The notes: a model not told the origin generated them from the letters alone. 64,000 nt of DNA from Sphingobacteriaceae bacterium DW12 (GCA_000783305.1 JROE01000008.1:356204-420203); one strand, 5' to 3'. Counted from the stretch's first letter, positions 54,760 through 63,339 are shown. Numbers and translations are program-made.

Positions 54760-57033
54760 CTATTTAAATAGATTGTAACGGAATCCCAAAAACCCTCTAA
54801 TACCCTGATTAGGTGCATATACGTAGTTGGGGTCAAATGTTAACGCATATGGATTATCTGGTGTTGGGATAGGATTACCTGAAGAATCCCATTGAACATT
54901 TTTGTCAAACGGGTCTTCAGCTCTTGCAATAAGGAAAGCTGCATTTTTCCCAGGAGTCCAATTCAATAAATTCTTTACACCCCCAAATATCTCTATCCCG
55001 TTAGAAAATGCTTTAGTTAATTGGATGTTCTGAATGCTCCACCATGGAGACTTACTTGGTCTTGGATCCAGGTCGCCAAGTAGAGGAAGTCGCATCGGAC
55101 CATATAGATTCCCTGTATAGTCAACTGTTATCCCTAGATGACGTATTGTATAGCCAACACTCCACGTTCCCATAAATTTTTCAGTCAACATTTGCTCAAT
55201 TTTTTCACCCTTTTCCTCACTATACACATCCATAAGCGTCGCTCCTATCAATATTTTCAATCCATTGGTAAGAGATGCATCCGCGTTTAAGGTCAATCCT
55301 TTAGAAACCGCATGTCCGTCTAGGTTAGAATATCGGATTTCGTTTACATTCGTCTCATAGTCTGGGATAATCTTGTTATTAAAATACGTATAGAACGTCG
55401 TTGCATCCAACCCAAAAACCGAGCCTCCGCTAGAATAAAATTTCTTTACATAGTTCAAGTTTGCATTCCAGGAAGTCTCCGGGTTCAGATCTTCTTCGAA
55501 AATCACTTTACGCGCTCCGGTAAGAGCTGCATGATCTTCCGTAAAGATATTTGCTACACGATATCCATTTCCAATCCCTAAACGCAACACATCGGATTTA
55601 TCCTTTGAATTCCATTTGTAGTTGATTCGAGGGGTAAGGATACTCCCATGTAAAGAGTTGTAATCATATCGCGCACCTACCAACAGCTTATTCTGCTCAT
55701 TAAGAGAAATTTCATCCTGCACAAATAGACCTGGCAAACTAATTTTAGAGGCCTCTAATTCTGTAGCTACAGTATTATCATTGTAATAAGTATATCGATA
55801 TGCTACTCCTGTCAAGATATCATGATTTTTAATAGTCTTATTCCAGGTAGTTTGTAAAAATCCTATATATTGATCCGCCATAAATGATTGATTCCCATAA
55901 TAGCTATTCTGATTATGCCCATTGACACTGAACATGATAGATACCTTTTCTTTAATTGGCAAATCATATGTACCAAAAAACTCCCAACGCTTGGTATAGA
56001 TACTTTCTCCATACACATCACTTCCTCCCCTGTGCTTTTTAGACCAATTCATCTCCCCTCCCCATCTATCCTCATAGACATAGCGTCCCGCCAATGAAAA
56101 AACTTTATTGTCTTTTCGATTAAAGTTCCATTTATTGAATACTGATACCCGACTTTGGAGCGTCACGTCCGTAAAGTTATCATGGTTATTATCAATCGGG
56201 TTAGCGTAATTAAATGTACTTACACCGATCAAAGACTGTGCAGATTTACCCACATTGAATTTACCGGCTATATCTGCATTGATTTCTCCCCATGTAGTGC
56301 CAAACACATCCGCAGAAAGCAGGGGTGCATTCTTTGGATTCTTGGTGATGATGTTGATCAGGCCACCGACAGCTTCACTTCCGTACAATGTCGAGGCCGG
56401 CCCTTTGACAATTTCAACACGATCAATAAGCGATTGCGGAATTCCACTAAGTCCATATACCGTAGAAAGCCCTGATACAATCGGCATTCCATCAATCATC
56501 ACCATTGTATAAGGCCCCTCCAGTCCATTAATATGGATATCGCCGGTGTTACAGATATTACAGTTCAATTGTGGTCTTACCCCATTGATATTTTGTAAGG
56601 ATTCAAAAATTGAAGGAGTAGGATTAGCTTTAAAAAATCTGGAGGTATAGACCTCCACGGGAACAGGACTATCCAATTTAGAAACTTCCTTCATGGTTCC
56701 TGAGACAACTACCTCGTCAAGAGAAGAACTATTAGAAGCGAGGACAAAATCTTTATTCTGATCTTTACCCGTAATTGTCAATTTCGCTTCCGTATTGATA
56801 TAACCAATGGCTTTTACCCTCACTGTCCAAGTTCCATTTGCGATATTTTTAACCGCATATTGGCCTTCCGCATCAGAGGAAGCTCCTAATGTCGTTTTAT
56901 GGATTTGAATCGAAGCGCCAGCAATCGGTTCTCCATCTTCATTTATAATTTTCCCAGATATAGATTGTGCTAATAAAACAGATGTGTATAGCATAGAACA
57001 GACCACTAGTAGTCCGTTACGAATAATTTTCAT
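54760..57033 (-). CDS. TonB-dependent receptor with Cys-x-x-Cys plug, probably metal-related
   Basis: 757 residues from the ATG at 57033. A signal peptide (to about 23, VLLAQ), a CarboxypepD-like N-domain (about 25-105), a plug (about 120-240) and a barrel ending FLGFRYNLFK, the typical aromatic terminus. The plug carries LNCNICNTGDIHINGLEG, an unusual Cys-x-x-Cys in a place usually free of Cys, and TMVMIDGMPIVSG. With a His-rich secreted protein upstream and a thioredoxin-like protein downstream, metal or heme import is likely. The metal is unknown; copper, zinc or iron should be considered. Confidence 0.9.
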   Translation of the reverse strand: MKIIRNGLLVVCSMLYTSVLLAQSISGKIINEDGEPIAGASIQIHKTTLGASSDAEGQYAVKNIANGTWTVRVKAIGYINTEAKLTITGKDQNKDFVLASNSSSLDEVVVSGTMKEVSKLDSPVPVEVYTSRFFKANPTPSIFESLQNINGVRPQLNCNICNTGDIHINGLEGPYTMVMIDGMPIVSGLSTVYGLSGIPQSLIDRVEIVKGPASTLYGSEAVGGLINIITKNPKNAPLLSADVFGTTWGEINADIAGKFNVGKSAQSLIGVSTFNYANPIDNNHDNFTDVTLQSRVSVFNKWNFNRKDNKVFSLAGRYVYEDRWGGEMNWSKKHRGGSDVYGESIYTKRWEFFGTYDLPIKEKVSIMFSVNGHNQNSYYGNQSFMADQYIGFLQTTWNKTIKNHDILTGVAYRYTYYNDNTVATELEASKISLPGLFVQDEISLNEQNKLLVGARYDYNSLHGSILTPRINYKWNSKDKSDVLRLGIGNGYRVANIFTEDHAALTGARKVIFEEDLNPETSWNANLNYVKKFYSSGGSVFGLDATTFYTYFNNKIIPDYETNVNEIRYSNLDGHAVSKGLTLNADASLTNGLKILIGATLMDVYSEEKGEKIEQMLTEKFMGTWSVGYTIRHLGITVDYTGNLYGPMRLPLLGDLDPRPSKSPWWSIQNIQLTKAFSNGIEIFGGVKNLLNWTPGKNAAFLIARAEDPFDKNVQWDSSGNPIPTPDNPYALTFDPNYVYAPNQGIRGFLGFRYNLFK

Positions 57034-57228
57034 AAAAGAAATTTCTTTAATATAGTATGTTAACAATAGATAAGAATGAGGTCAGCCAAGGTCTGTCTAC
57101 GCTACTTTCAAGATACCATAACAGCATCCGCCTAATAGCGACATGACCATCTCCCAATCAGAAAAGAATACAAATAACAGTTTGTAAGAGCTAATGCAAT
57201 CTTTCTAAAACCCCATGAACCAATATAA

Positions 57229-57588
57229 TTAACAAGACGTGGGTGGGCCACGAAGAAATTGGTGCGAGACAGTGTGACTAGCAAAAGACAACACATATTG
57301 GACATCTCGATGTATGTCAAAAACAGAGCGTATAGGCGCCTGAAACGTGACAAAATCCGTAGAGGTAAATACCTGACAAAAAATAACGTTCAGGAATTGG
57401 ATTTCATCATCTGTCTTGTGGTGATGATCTTTTTTCTTCGAAGTGAAATCATATGGGTGATTGTGGATAACAATCTCGCCTGTAGATGTCACTTCTTTGT
57501 GGGTGAATACTGCACCAGAAAATACCGTCAACATGAACCAGATGCTCATGCCATACGCGAGTACATTTCTATATCGTTGCAGTTTCAA
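57229..57588 (-). CDS. Small secreted or membrane-anchored His-rich protein
   Basis: 119 residues. An N-terminal hydrophobic segment (about 10-30, YGMSIWFMLTVFSGAVF) acts as a signal or anchor. The following segment is rich in metal-type ligands: HNHPYDFTSKKKDHHHKTDD. The C-terminus ends HQFLRGPPTSC. Similar small proteins with a LRGPP tail occur next to metal-linked TonB receptors in Bacteroidota. It is about 195 bases upstream of the receptor gene, same strand, and probably cotranscribed or coregulated. Function inferred: metal binding. Confidence 0.7.
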   Translation of the reverse strand: MKLQRYRNVLAYGMSIWFMLTVFSGAVFTHKEVTSTGEIVIHNHPYDFTSKKKDHHHKTDDEIQFLNVIFCQVFTSTDFVTFQAPIRSVFDIHRDVQYVLSFASHTVSHQFLRGPPTSC

Positions 57589-57666
57589 GGTTAATATCTA
57601 AATGAATTTCAAAAATAATAAACTATTCCAATTTTTAATATTAAATAATTTCTATACCGCACTGGA

Positions 57667-57843
57667 CTAACGGATATTCGCGGTGGATTTCCCTTTTAAT
57701 ATTTTCACAGCTCTTTTAAGTTCGTTGATGTACTTCAACTGCAAGGTGGCCTGATTCATATTTTTATGCATCAAATCCTGATCTCTGACACCTCGCTCCA
57801 AACTCTTCCGCTCTCTTTCCAACAATTCAATTACATATTCCAT
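57667..57843 (-). CDS. Small coiled-coil-like protein under a DtxR-type promoter
   Basis: 58 residues from the ATG at 57843. It is almost all helical and charged (VIELLERERKSLERGVRDQD; LQLKYINELKRAVKIL). No signal peptide. The gene follows, by about 25 bases, a -7 element with an adjacent DtxR/IdeR-type box, the same promoter layout as the ZIP transporter gene. It is therefore probably a metal-responsive protein. I recognise no family. Confidence 0.7.
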   Translation of the reverse strand: MEYVIELLERERKSLERGVRDQDLMHKNMNQATLQLKYINELKRAVKILKGKSTANIR

Positions 57844-57868
57844 ATCAATCTTTACAAATTTGAATAAG

Positions 57869-57898
57869 CAAATATACAAAAAGTTAGCCTAACCTAAC
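57869..57898 (-). promoter_or_regulatory. Iron-box-type operator with -7 element of the 58-residue gene
   Basis: On the minus strand a -7 element TATATTTG (complement of 57869-57876) is followed upstream by GTTAGCCTAACCTAAC (57883-57898). Aligned to the classical DtxR/IdeR 19-mer, the site matches at 16 of 19 positions, with GTTAGCCTAACCTAA exact. Repressor binding here would cover the promoter. Confidence 0.7.
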
Positions 57899-57965
57899 AA
57901 TTAATTATTCCTAGAACTAACATACACAAGTAAGAAAAAGTCCTGAACTATTGACTGGTCTCTCC

Positions 57966-58009
57966 TTAAAAACAAAAGCCCATCGTCTACGATGGGCTTT
58001 TGTTTTTAA
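57966..58009 (-). terminator. Perfect 20-bp hairpin terminator of the SDR gene
   Basis: A 20-bp perfect stem (57966-57985 and 57990-58009) with a four-base loop TCTA. The T/A-rich flanks give T-runs on both strands. The SDR stop codon (58006-58008) lies inside the stem. Confidence 0.85.
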
Positions 58010-58722
58010 GGATTGGTGGACCACAGAGAAGCAGATTTCAATAATGCCCTTCTCGGCAGTTTGAGATTTGCGATGATTAGCTCAGCGAAATCAGCAGGCT
58101 GTAAGACCTTTTCAGGATCCCCATCAGTAAGTCCTAAATCGATAGACATATCTGACGCGATCGTGCTCGGCATCAATGTGCATACACGAATATTGTTTTT
58201 TCGAACTTCTTTCATTAGAGACTCCGAAAGTCCTATTACCGCAAACTTGGATGCTGAATAAGCCGATGTACCCGGATTACCGGATAGTCCAGCGGTCGAA
58301 CTCACATTAACAATATCTCCACTGTTATTAGCCACCAAATGAGGTAATACGGCATAGGTCACATGATATATTCCCATCACATTGGTCATCAAAATCTGCT
58401 CCCAACGCGCTGAATCCATTTCCAAAAATGAACCAAATTCGGCAATACCCGCATTATTGATTAAAATATCAATCCCACCCAATTCTTCAATTAATTTAGG
58501 AACAACCGAAGCAACCTGTTCTTTATCTGCAACATCAAACACACCATATGTTGCTTTTACACCCAACGTCTCCAGCTCCCTCACAGTCTGAATCAAATTC
58601 GTTTCATTACGTCCGGTTACGGCAACCGATACCCCCTCCTTAGCCAAAGCAATTGCTGTTGCCTTACCAAGTCCCCTTCCTCCACCTGTTACAATGGCCT
58701 TTTTATGATGTAGATTTTCCAT
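58006..58722 (-). CDS. Short-chain dehydrogenase/reductase (3-ketoacyl-ACP-reductase-like)
   Basis: 238 residues, classical SDR length. NAD(P)-binding TGGGRGLGKA, the NNAG motif, and the catalytic YSASK with upstream Ser are all present. Relatives include FabG-like reductases and oxidoreductases of unknown substrate. It sits alone, its stop codon inside a terminator, and has a -7 element match 32 bases upstream. No neighbour defines a substrate. Confidence 0.93.
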   Translation of the reverse strand: MENLHHKKAIVTGGGRGLGKATAIALAKEGVSVAVTGRNETNLIQTVRELETLGVKATYGVFDVADKEQVASVVPKLIEELGGIDILINNAGIAEFGSFLEMDSARWEQILMTNVMGIYHVTYAVLPHLVANNSGDIVNVSSTAGLSGNPGTSAYSASKFAVIGLSESLMKEVRKNNIRVCTLMPSTIASDMSIDLGLTDGDPEKVLQPADFAELIIANLKLPRRALLKSASLWSTNP

Positions 58723-58753
58723 ATTCTATTGATATCACTGTTATAAATAAACG

Positions 58754-58761
58754 CAAAATTA
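58754..58761 (-). promoter_or_regulatory. Possible -7 promoter element of the SDR gene
   Basis: TAATTTTG on the minus strand matches TAnnTTTG 32 bases upstream of the SDR start. No convincing -33 element. Confidence 0.35.
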
Positions 58762-58901
58762 GACAATCCAACTTTCGACTATAAATAGGTCGTCTCCAAC
58801 ATCCCTCCCACTCTTTAATCCCGCCGCTATGACACCTTAAATTTAGCAGATGTTCTTCTTCTTTTCATTAAATTAAGATGAACAAACCGTCATATTATCA
58901 A

Positions 58902-59717
58902 TCATGACAGGGCAACATCCAACACCATCATGACGACAAACCCTATGATAAACCCCATAATTGGGATATCCGAGTGCTTTTGTTGTTGTGTCTCGGGAAT
59001 GACTTCCTCTACCACCACAAAAATCATAGCCCCAGCAGCAAAGGAAAGTGCATAAGGCAAGATAGGCATAAAAAAACCAACAGCCAAAGCGCCCAACACA
59101 GCAAAAATAGGCTCAACGATTGCAGAAAGCTGCCCATAATTGAAACTTTTCCACCTAGACAATCCCATCCTCCTTAAAGGCATCGACACCGCTACACCCT
59201 CTGGAAAATTTTGCAATCCTATTCCAATAGCCAACAGCACCGCTCCAGCAATACTAGCCTCTGGGATACCACTAGCCACACCTCCAAATAGCACTCCCAC
59301 AGCAAGCCCTTCTGGGATATTGTGCAGCGCAATAGCGATAGTAAGCAATGTCGTACGCTGAAGGGAAGATTTTGGACCTTCTGTTCGTTTAAAATTGATA
59401 TGGAGATGAGGCATCAACTTGTCCAATCCGAATATAAAAAAAGCACCTAGCAAAAATCCTATAGCCGATGGAAGCACTTTTTCAAACCCTTCTCCTTTGC
59501 TCATCTCAATTGCAGGGGTCAGCAAACTCCAAAAACTAGCGGCAACCATCACACCTCCCGTAAAGCCCAACATGCCGTTCAACAATTTCGGATTAATCTC
59601 TTTAAAGAGAAAGACAAAAGAAGAGCCTAATGCGGTCACTCCCCAAGTAAAAAGTCCAGCATATAATGCTGCCAGAACAGGGTCAACCGTAGAAAGATAA
59701 TCAATCAAAGCATCCAT
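58902..59717 (-). CDS. ZIP family metal transporter (ZupT/GufA-like)
   Basis: 271 residues with eight membrane helices. The two ZIP metal-transport motifs are HNIPEGLAVGVLFGG (helix 4) and NFPEGVAVSMPL (helix 5). The family imports divalent cations such as Zn, Fe or Mn. Its promoter carries a DtxR/IdeR-type box overlapping the region just upstream of the -7 element, so it is likely metal-repressed by the divergent DtxR-family regulator. Confidence 0.95.
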   Translation of the reverse strand: MDALIDYLSTVDPVLAALYAGLFTWGVTALGSSFVFLFKEINPKLLNGMLGFTGGVMVAASFWSLLTPAIEMSKGEGFEKVLPSAIGFLLGAFFIFGLDKLMPHLHINFKRTEGPKSSLQRTTLLTIAIALHNIPEGLAVGVLFGGVASGIPEASIAGAVLLAIGIGLQNFPEGVAVSMPLRRMGLSRWKSFNYGQLSAIVEPIFAVLGALAVGFFMPILPYALSFAAGAMIFVVVEEVIPETQQQKHSDIPIMGFIIGFVVMMVLDVALS

Positions 59718-59829
59718 ATCTTGTCATTAATAAATTTAAATATCATTTTACATTTGCGAGCCCCTAATACCTGCATTGCGCCAATTCCAACATTGATTTA
59801 AATTCTGCAATTTAATTTATTAGATTATG

Positions 59830-59857
59830 CAAATATAAAAAGTTAGCTTAGACTAAC
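59830..59857 (-). promoter_or_regulatory. Iron-box-type operator with -7 element of the ZIP gene
   Basis: On the minus strand TATATTTG (complement of 59830-59837) is followed upstream by GTTAG-CTTAGA-CTAAC (59842-59857). The layout is nearly identical to the one upstream of the 58-residue gene; it matches the DtxR 19-mer at 13 of 19 positions. It also lies 66 bases upstream of the DtxR-family gene, so could serve both directions. Confidence 0.6.
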
Positions 59858-59923
59858 AAAATATTTTCAAAATAACTAACTATAAACTTTCAAATCATTT
59901 ACATTTTTTATAATTTTGAATTT

Positions 59924-60577
59924 ATGTATTCAGCTGTTGAGGAGAACTATTTAAAAGCGCTACTATCTTTGGAAAACGACCAGGGAGAGGTCAGCGTCAA
60001 TGAGTTAAGTAAACGACTGGATCTCAAGATGCCCACTGTCAATGGTATGATTAAGAAGTTCTCAGAAAAAGGTCTAGTCCATTACGAAAGCTACAAACCA
60101 CTGAAGCTAACAAAATTAGGCAAAAAAGAAGCCGCTATGATTCTTCGTAAACACCGCTTGACCGAAATGTTTCTTTTCCAAAAGATGGGATTTGGCTGGG
60201 AAGAGGTACATGCCATAGCTGAACAAATCGAACATATCCAGTCGCCAAAACTATTTGAGAAAATGGACGAACTATTAGGCTATCCTAAGTTTGACCCTCA
60301 TGGCTCCCCTATACCGGACATCAACGGCAAAGTCGCTATACCGAAATATAAAGCCCTTTCTACTGCTCACCTAAATACCGAAGTCGTATTGATGGCCATC
60401 AGTGATTCGAGCGAAGCATTTTTGCAATACCTCAATTCAAAAAACATACAATTAGGTGCGCAAATAAAAATAATTGGCAAAGAGACTTTTGATGGCAACA
60501 TGACAGTATCCATCAACGGTCAAGTAGAAGAAGTATTCAGTTCAATGGTATGTGAAAAACTACTAATCCTATATTGA
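59924..60577 (+). CDS. DtxR/MntR family metal-dependent transcriptional repressor
   Basis: 217 residues. N-terminal winged helix (MYSAVEENYLKALLSL; VSVNELSKRLDLKMPTVNGM), dimerisation helices with metal ligands (RKHRLTEMFLFQ, EEVHAIAEQIEHI) and a C-terminal SH3/FeoA-like domain (about 155-217). The length with SH3 domain suggests the DtxR/IdeR-like branch. It probably senses Fe(II) or Mn(II) and represses the ZIP gene and the 58-residue gene, both of which have matching boxes. A TAATTTTG element at 59911-59918 is very close to its ATG. Confidence 0.93.
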   Translation: MYSAVEENYLKALLSLENDQGEVSVNELSKRLDLKMPTVNGMIKKFSEKGLVHYESYKPLKLTKLGKKEAAMILRKHRLTEMFLFQKMGFGWEEVHAIAEQIEHIQSPKLFEKMDELLGYPKFDPHGSPIPDINGKVAIPKYKALSTAHLNTEVVLMAISDSSEAFLQYLNSKNIQLGAQIKIIGKETFDGNMTVSINGQVEEVFSSMVCEKLLILY

Positions 60578-60796
60578 TCATAAGCTCGTCAGTCCCCCCA
60601 TATTCTATTTCATCTGCTAAGATAAAGAGAGATGTGGTTTTTTATGTTCTACTGATAAGCGCAAGCAACTCCAGCTCATAGGGCACATTTTATATTCCTT
60701 CGCAAGCACTACAATTACATTACGACCTATTCTCCAACGGATAGAACAATCTCGACTTATCTAACCAATTCATAAAAATTAAGGACGGGAATATCC

Positions 60797-61696
60797 TTAA
60801 TGACTTATATCCATAATCTGAAAAGCAGTCAACTGAATCACACGGAATGGATGTTGCACGGCGTTGTGGGCCGCCTCCTTTGCGATTTCAGATTGGACTC
60901 CCGTGACAGTCAAAGGTTTATATTTATTTTTACGGACATCCATCCCGAATAACGTTTCATACCACGTACAAGCTGCTGTAAATCGTCCATAATCCAGTTG
61001 CAAATGGTAACCATCCCTAGTGAAATGATCACCAATGAAACTTGTTCTAGCATTCTGGACCGCTGTACCTGAAGGCACTAGCAAATCAAAAGGAACCAAT
61101 CTGAATGCCTGTTTGGAAGTCTCTACAATCGCGTTATACATCTTCATTTGGTCTTTACCATAGTTAAGAAACCCATCATGCTTGCTATCTTGTTGATAAG
61201 CCCAGGTTTGATGAAGTACATATTGTGTTTGTGGATATTGTACCTTTCCACGTACGTATTCAAATAGCTTGGGCAGTGAGGCTGCATAGCTATCATACAT
61301 CCCCGACAAAGGGCTCGCCTGTTGAAAGCTAATATAGTCCCATTGTTCATCGAGTAAGGCATCCGCTATTTTGACATCAGTGGCAGCCGTTTTTTGGCCA
61401 TTTACTTCCGTCTTTCGGTAGTTGTACGCGCCTTTGTTCTCTTCCACATTTTTAAGATGCAACGTCAACGGCGCACCGCCTATATAAAGATTCCCAATCA
61501 CCATAGATTTCCCCTCGGCTTTGGCAAGGTCATACAAATAATTCTCAATGGCATCTTCCGAAAAACTGTTCCCAATCGCCAAAATACGCACAACTCCATC
61601 ATCCAGGGGATTTCGTTGCGCAAGCACCTCTGATTGAAAGCTTCCTAAAAAACAGACAGTCAGTAACGTAAGTATATAATAGTTGATTCGTTTCAT
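60797..61696 (-). CDS. DUF4886 (SGNH-hydrolase-like) secreted protein
   Basis: 299 residues from the ATG at 61696; a farther upstream start is open. Signal peptide to about residue 26 (SEVLAQR). The start RILAIGNSFSEDA holds the nucleophile-type Ser of an SGNH/GDSL fold, and the later LQLDYGRFTA and DGYHLQ segment carries the Asp-x-x-His-like end (HFTRDGYHL). DUF4886 proteins are often linked to polysaccharide use and may be esterases. Here it stands alone, divergent from the S6 operon. Confidence 0.88.
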   Translation of the reverse strand: MKRINYYILTLLTVCFLGSFQSEVLAQRNPLDDGVVRILAIGNSFSEDAIENYLYDLAKAEGKSMVIGNLYIGGAPLTLHLKNVEENKGAYNYRKTEVNGQKTAATDVKIADALLDEQWDYISFQQASPLSGMYDSYAASLPKLFEYVRGKVQYPQTQYVLHQTWAYQQDSKHDGFLNYGKDQMKMYNAIVETSKQAFRLVPFDLLVPSGTAVQNARTSFIGDHFTRDGYHLQLDYGRFTAACTWYETLFGMDVRKNKYKPLTVTGVQSEIAKEAAHNAVQHPFRVIQLTAFQIMDISH

Positions 61697-61772
61697 AGAT
61701 TGTAAAGTTATCAAATATTTATACACCCTTAGTAATATCCATTTTTTTCTTTCATGAATAAAAACAATTTTA

Positions 61773-61780
61773 TACCTTTG
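61773..61780 (+). promoter_or_regulatory. Strong -7 promoter element of the S6 operon
   Basis: TACCTTTG is an exact TAnnTTTG match, of the TACCTTTGCA form typical of highly expressed Bacteroidota genes, with a T-rich stretch about 25-30 bases upstream. The leader to rpsF is about 45 bases. Confidence 0.7.
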
Positions 61781-61795
61781 CACTTCCGTAAGTGC
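61780..61795 (+). ncRNA. rpsF leader hairpin, possible S6:S18 autoregulatory element
   Basis: GCACTT-CCGT-AAGTGC forms a hairpin at the very start of the S6 mRNA, with CCG in the loop. The known S6:S18-binding leader motif presents a conserved CCG in a bulge flanked by a stem and hairpin. Here CCG is in a plain apical loop by simple pairing, so it is a candidate and not a proven match. Confidence 0.45.
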
Positions 61796-61828
61796 GGAGA
61801 ATATAAATTAACAAAAATAATTAACAAA

Positions 61829-62197
61829 ATGCAACAGTACGAATCTGTAATCATTCTTACCCCGTTGCTTTCTGAAGATGTTGCGAAAGAAATCGTCGCA
61901 AAATTCAAAAACATCTTAACAGAAGGCGGAGCCGAGATTGTCGCTGAAGACAATTGGGGTTTGAGAAAATTAGCGTATCCAATTGAAAAAAAAACAACTG
62001 GATTCTATCACTTAACTGAATTCAAGGCTCCAGGTGAATTAATCAGAAAACTTGAAATTGAATACAGACGTGATGAACGCGTAATGCGTTTCCTAACGAT
62101 TTCGTTAGACAAACACGCCATTGCATACAGCGAGAAAAAACGTAGCGGTGCATTCAATAAGAAAGCAGAAACTAAAACTGAGGAGGTAGCAAAATAA
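61829..62197 (+). CDS. rpsF: 30S ribosomal protein S6
   Basis: 122 residues from the ATG at 61829 ([16 protein letters not shown]); a longer open frame upstream runs through the promoter and leader. The S6 fold is clear ([37 protein letters not shown]). It binds S18 and 16S rRNA in the small-subunit platform. First gene of the S6-S18-L9 operon; its stop overlaps the rpsR start by one base (TAATG). Confidence 0.97.
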   Translation: MQQYESVIILTPLLSEDVAKEIVAKFKNILTEGGAEIVAEDNWGLRKLAYPIEKKTTGFYHLTEFKAPGELIRKLEIEYRRDERVMRFLTISLDKHAIAYSEKKRSGAFNKKAETKTEEVAK

Positions 62198-62460
62198 TGG
62201 CAAACGAAAACATCCAATACGTAACTGCTCCTAAAGTAGAGGACAACCGTAAAAAATATTGCCGTTTCAAAAAGAACGGAATCAAATACATCGACTATAA
62301 AGACGCTAATTTCCTTTTGAAATTTGTGAATGACCAAGGTAAAATCTTACCTCGTCGTCTTACTGGTACTTCATTGAAATTCCAACGTAAAGTTGCTCAA
62401 GCTGTAAAACGTGCTCGTCACATCGGTTTGTTACCTTACGTTACTGACTCATTAAAATAA
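62197..62460 (+). CDS. rpsR: 30S ribosomal protein S18
   Basis: 87 residues, basic, with the S18 core [20 protein letters not shown] and [13 protein letters not shown]. It pairs with S6 on 16S rRNA. An unusually good Shine-Dalgarno AGGAGG (62181-62186) lies 10 bases before the ATG, inside the end of rpsF, compensating for the overlapping stop. Confidence 0.97.
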   Translation: MANENIQYVTAPKVEDNRKKYCRFKKNGIKYIDYKDANFLLKFVNDQGKILPRRLTGTSLKFQRKVAQAVKRARHIGLLPYVTDSLK

Positions 62461-62473
62461 GGAGAATTACGAC

Positions 62474-62917
62474 ATGGAAATTATTTTAAAACATGATATC
62501 AAACACCTAGGTGAAAAAGACGATGTGGTCGTCGTAAAACCAGGTTACGGTCGTAACTACTTAATTCCTCAAGGTTTGGCTACATTAGCAACTCCTTCTG
62601 CAAAGAAAGTGTTGGCTGAGAACATTAAACAAGCACAGTTCAAACAAGAGAAAATTAAAAAAGACGCGACAGAATTAGCAACTAAATTGGAAGCAATTAA
62701 GTTGACAATTGGTGCTAAAGCTGGTGAATCTGGCAAAATCTTTGGAAAAGTAAACAGCATCCAAATTGCTGATGCATTGAAAGCTCAAGGTTTTGACGTA
62801 GATCGCCGTCGCATCACTTTCGAAACTGAACCTAAATTGGTTGGTGAGTACATCGCTAACTTGAACTTACACAAAGAAGTTAAAGTTCAAGTTCCTTTTG
62901 AAGTGGTTGCTGAATAA
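62474..62917 (+). CDS. rplI: 50S ribosomal protein L9
   Basis: 147 residues. N-terminal rRNA-binding domain with DIKHLGEKDDVVVVKPGYGRNYLIP (GxGRNxL motif), a long connecting helix rich in Lys and Ala, and the C-terminal domain with ISKAGESGKIF-type and VKVQVPFEVVAE end. Preceded by GGAG at 62461-62464. Last gene of the operon, ending at a terminator. Confidence 0.97.
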   Translation: MEIILKHDIKHLGEKDDVVVVKPGYGRNYLIPQGLATLATPSAKKVLAENIKQAQFKQEKIKKDATELATKLEAIKLTIGAKAGESGKIFGKVNSIQIADALKAQGFDVDRRRITFETEPKLVGEYIANLNLHKEVKVQVPFEVVAE

Positions 62918-62940
62918 TAGCATTTACAATATTCAAAATA

Positions 62941-62967
62941 AAAGGGGATAACAATGTTATCCCCTTT
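62941..62967 (+). terminator. Rho-independent terminator of the S6-S18-L9 operon
   Basis: A 12-bp stem AAAGGGGATAAC/GTTATCCCCTTT with a three-base loop, followed by T's, 24 bases after the rplI stop. Confidence 0.9.
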
Positions 62968-63041
62968 TTTATGTCCGTGTCCCTCCCATAAACTTTCATA
63001 TCAAAAAAAGTTTCTCTAAGTTTGCATCTCAGAATTACTAT

Positions 63042-63335
63042 ATGCGTCCAAAAACAATTGTACTCCTTATACTCACGGTCTTACTGACCATTATTCTCAT
63101 GAAAAACACTGAAGAGGTAACCTTTTGGGTATTTGGAAACTACAATATTTCTAAACTTGCTATTCTGGCTATATTCTTTTTAATAGGTGTAATCGTAGGC
63201 CTACTTTTGGGTCGTCCAAGGCGAAAAAAAGACCAACACCCTTCAAGCTATACGGTTAACTCTGACTCTCCCATACTACCACCCGCCCCCACTTCTATTA
63301 GCCAGGAGGACGAAGAGTACCTTCGCAACGATTAA
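63042..63335 (+). CDS. LapA-domain membrane protein
   Basis: 97 residues. Two membrane helices (about 5-22 and 38-58) flank a short periplasmic strand (EEVTFWVFGNYNISKLA). The second helix ends GLLLGRPRRKK, as in the LapA/DUF1049 family. LapA works in LPS assembly with LapB in proteobacteria; the role in Bacteroidota is not established. The cytoplasmic tail is Pro/Ser-rich and probably disordered. Confidence 0.88.
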   Translation: MRPKTIVLLILTVLLTIILMKNTEEVTFWVFGNYNISKLAILAIFFLIGVIVGLLLGRPRRKKDQHPSSYTVNSDSPILPPAPTSISQEDEEYLRND

Positions 63336-63339
63336 GTGT

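Noticed and set aside
57259..57594. 111-codon plus-strand frame opposite the His-rich protein
   Set aside because: The minus-strand frame has a credible signal segment and a familiar LRGPP tail, while the plus-strand one is basic and random-like.
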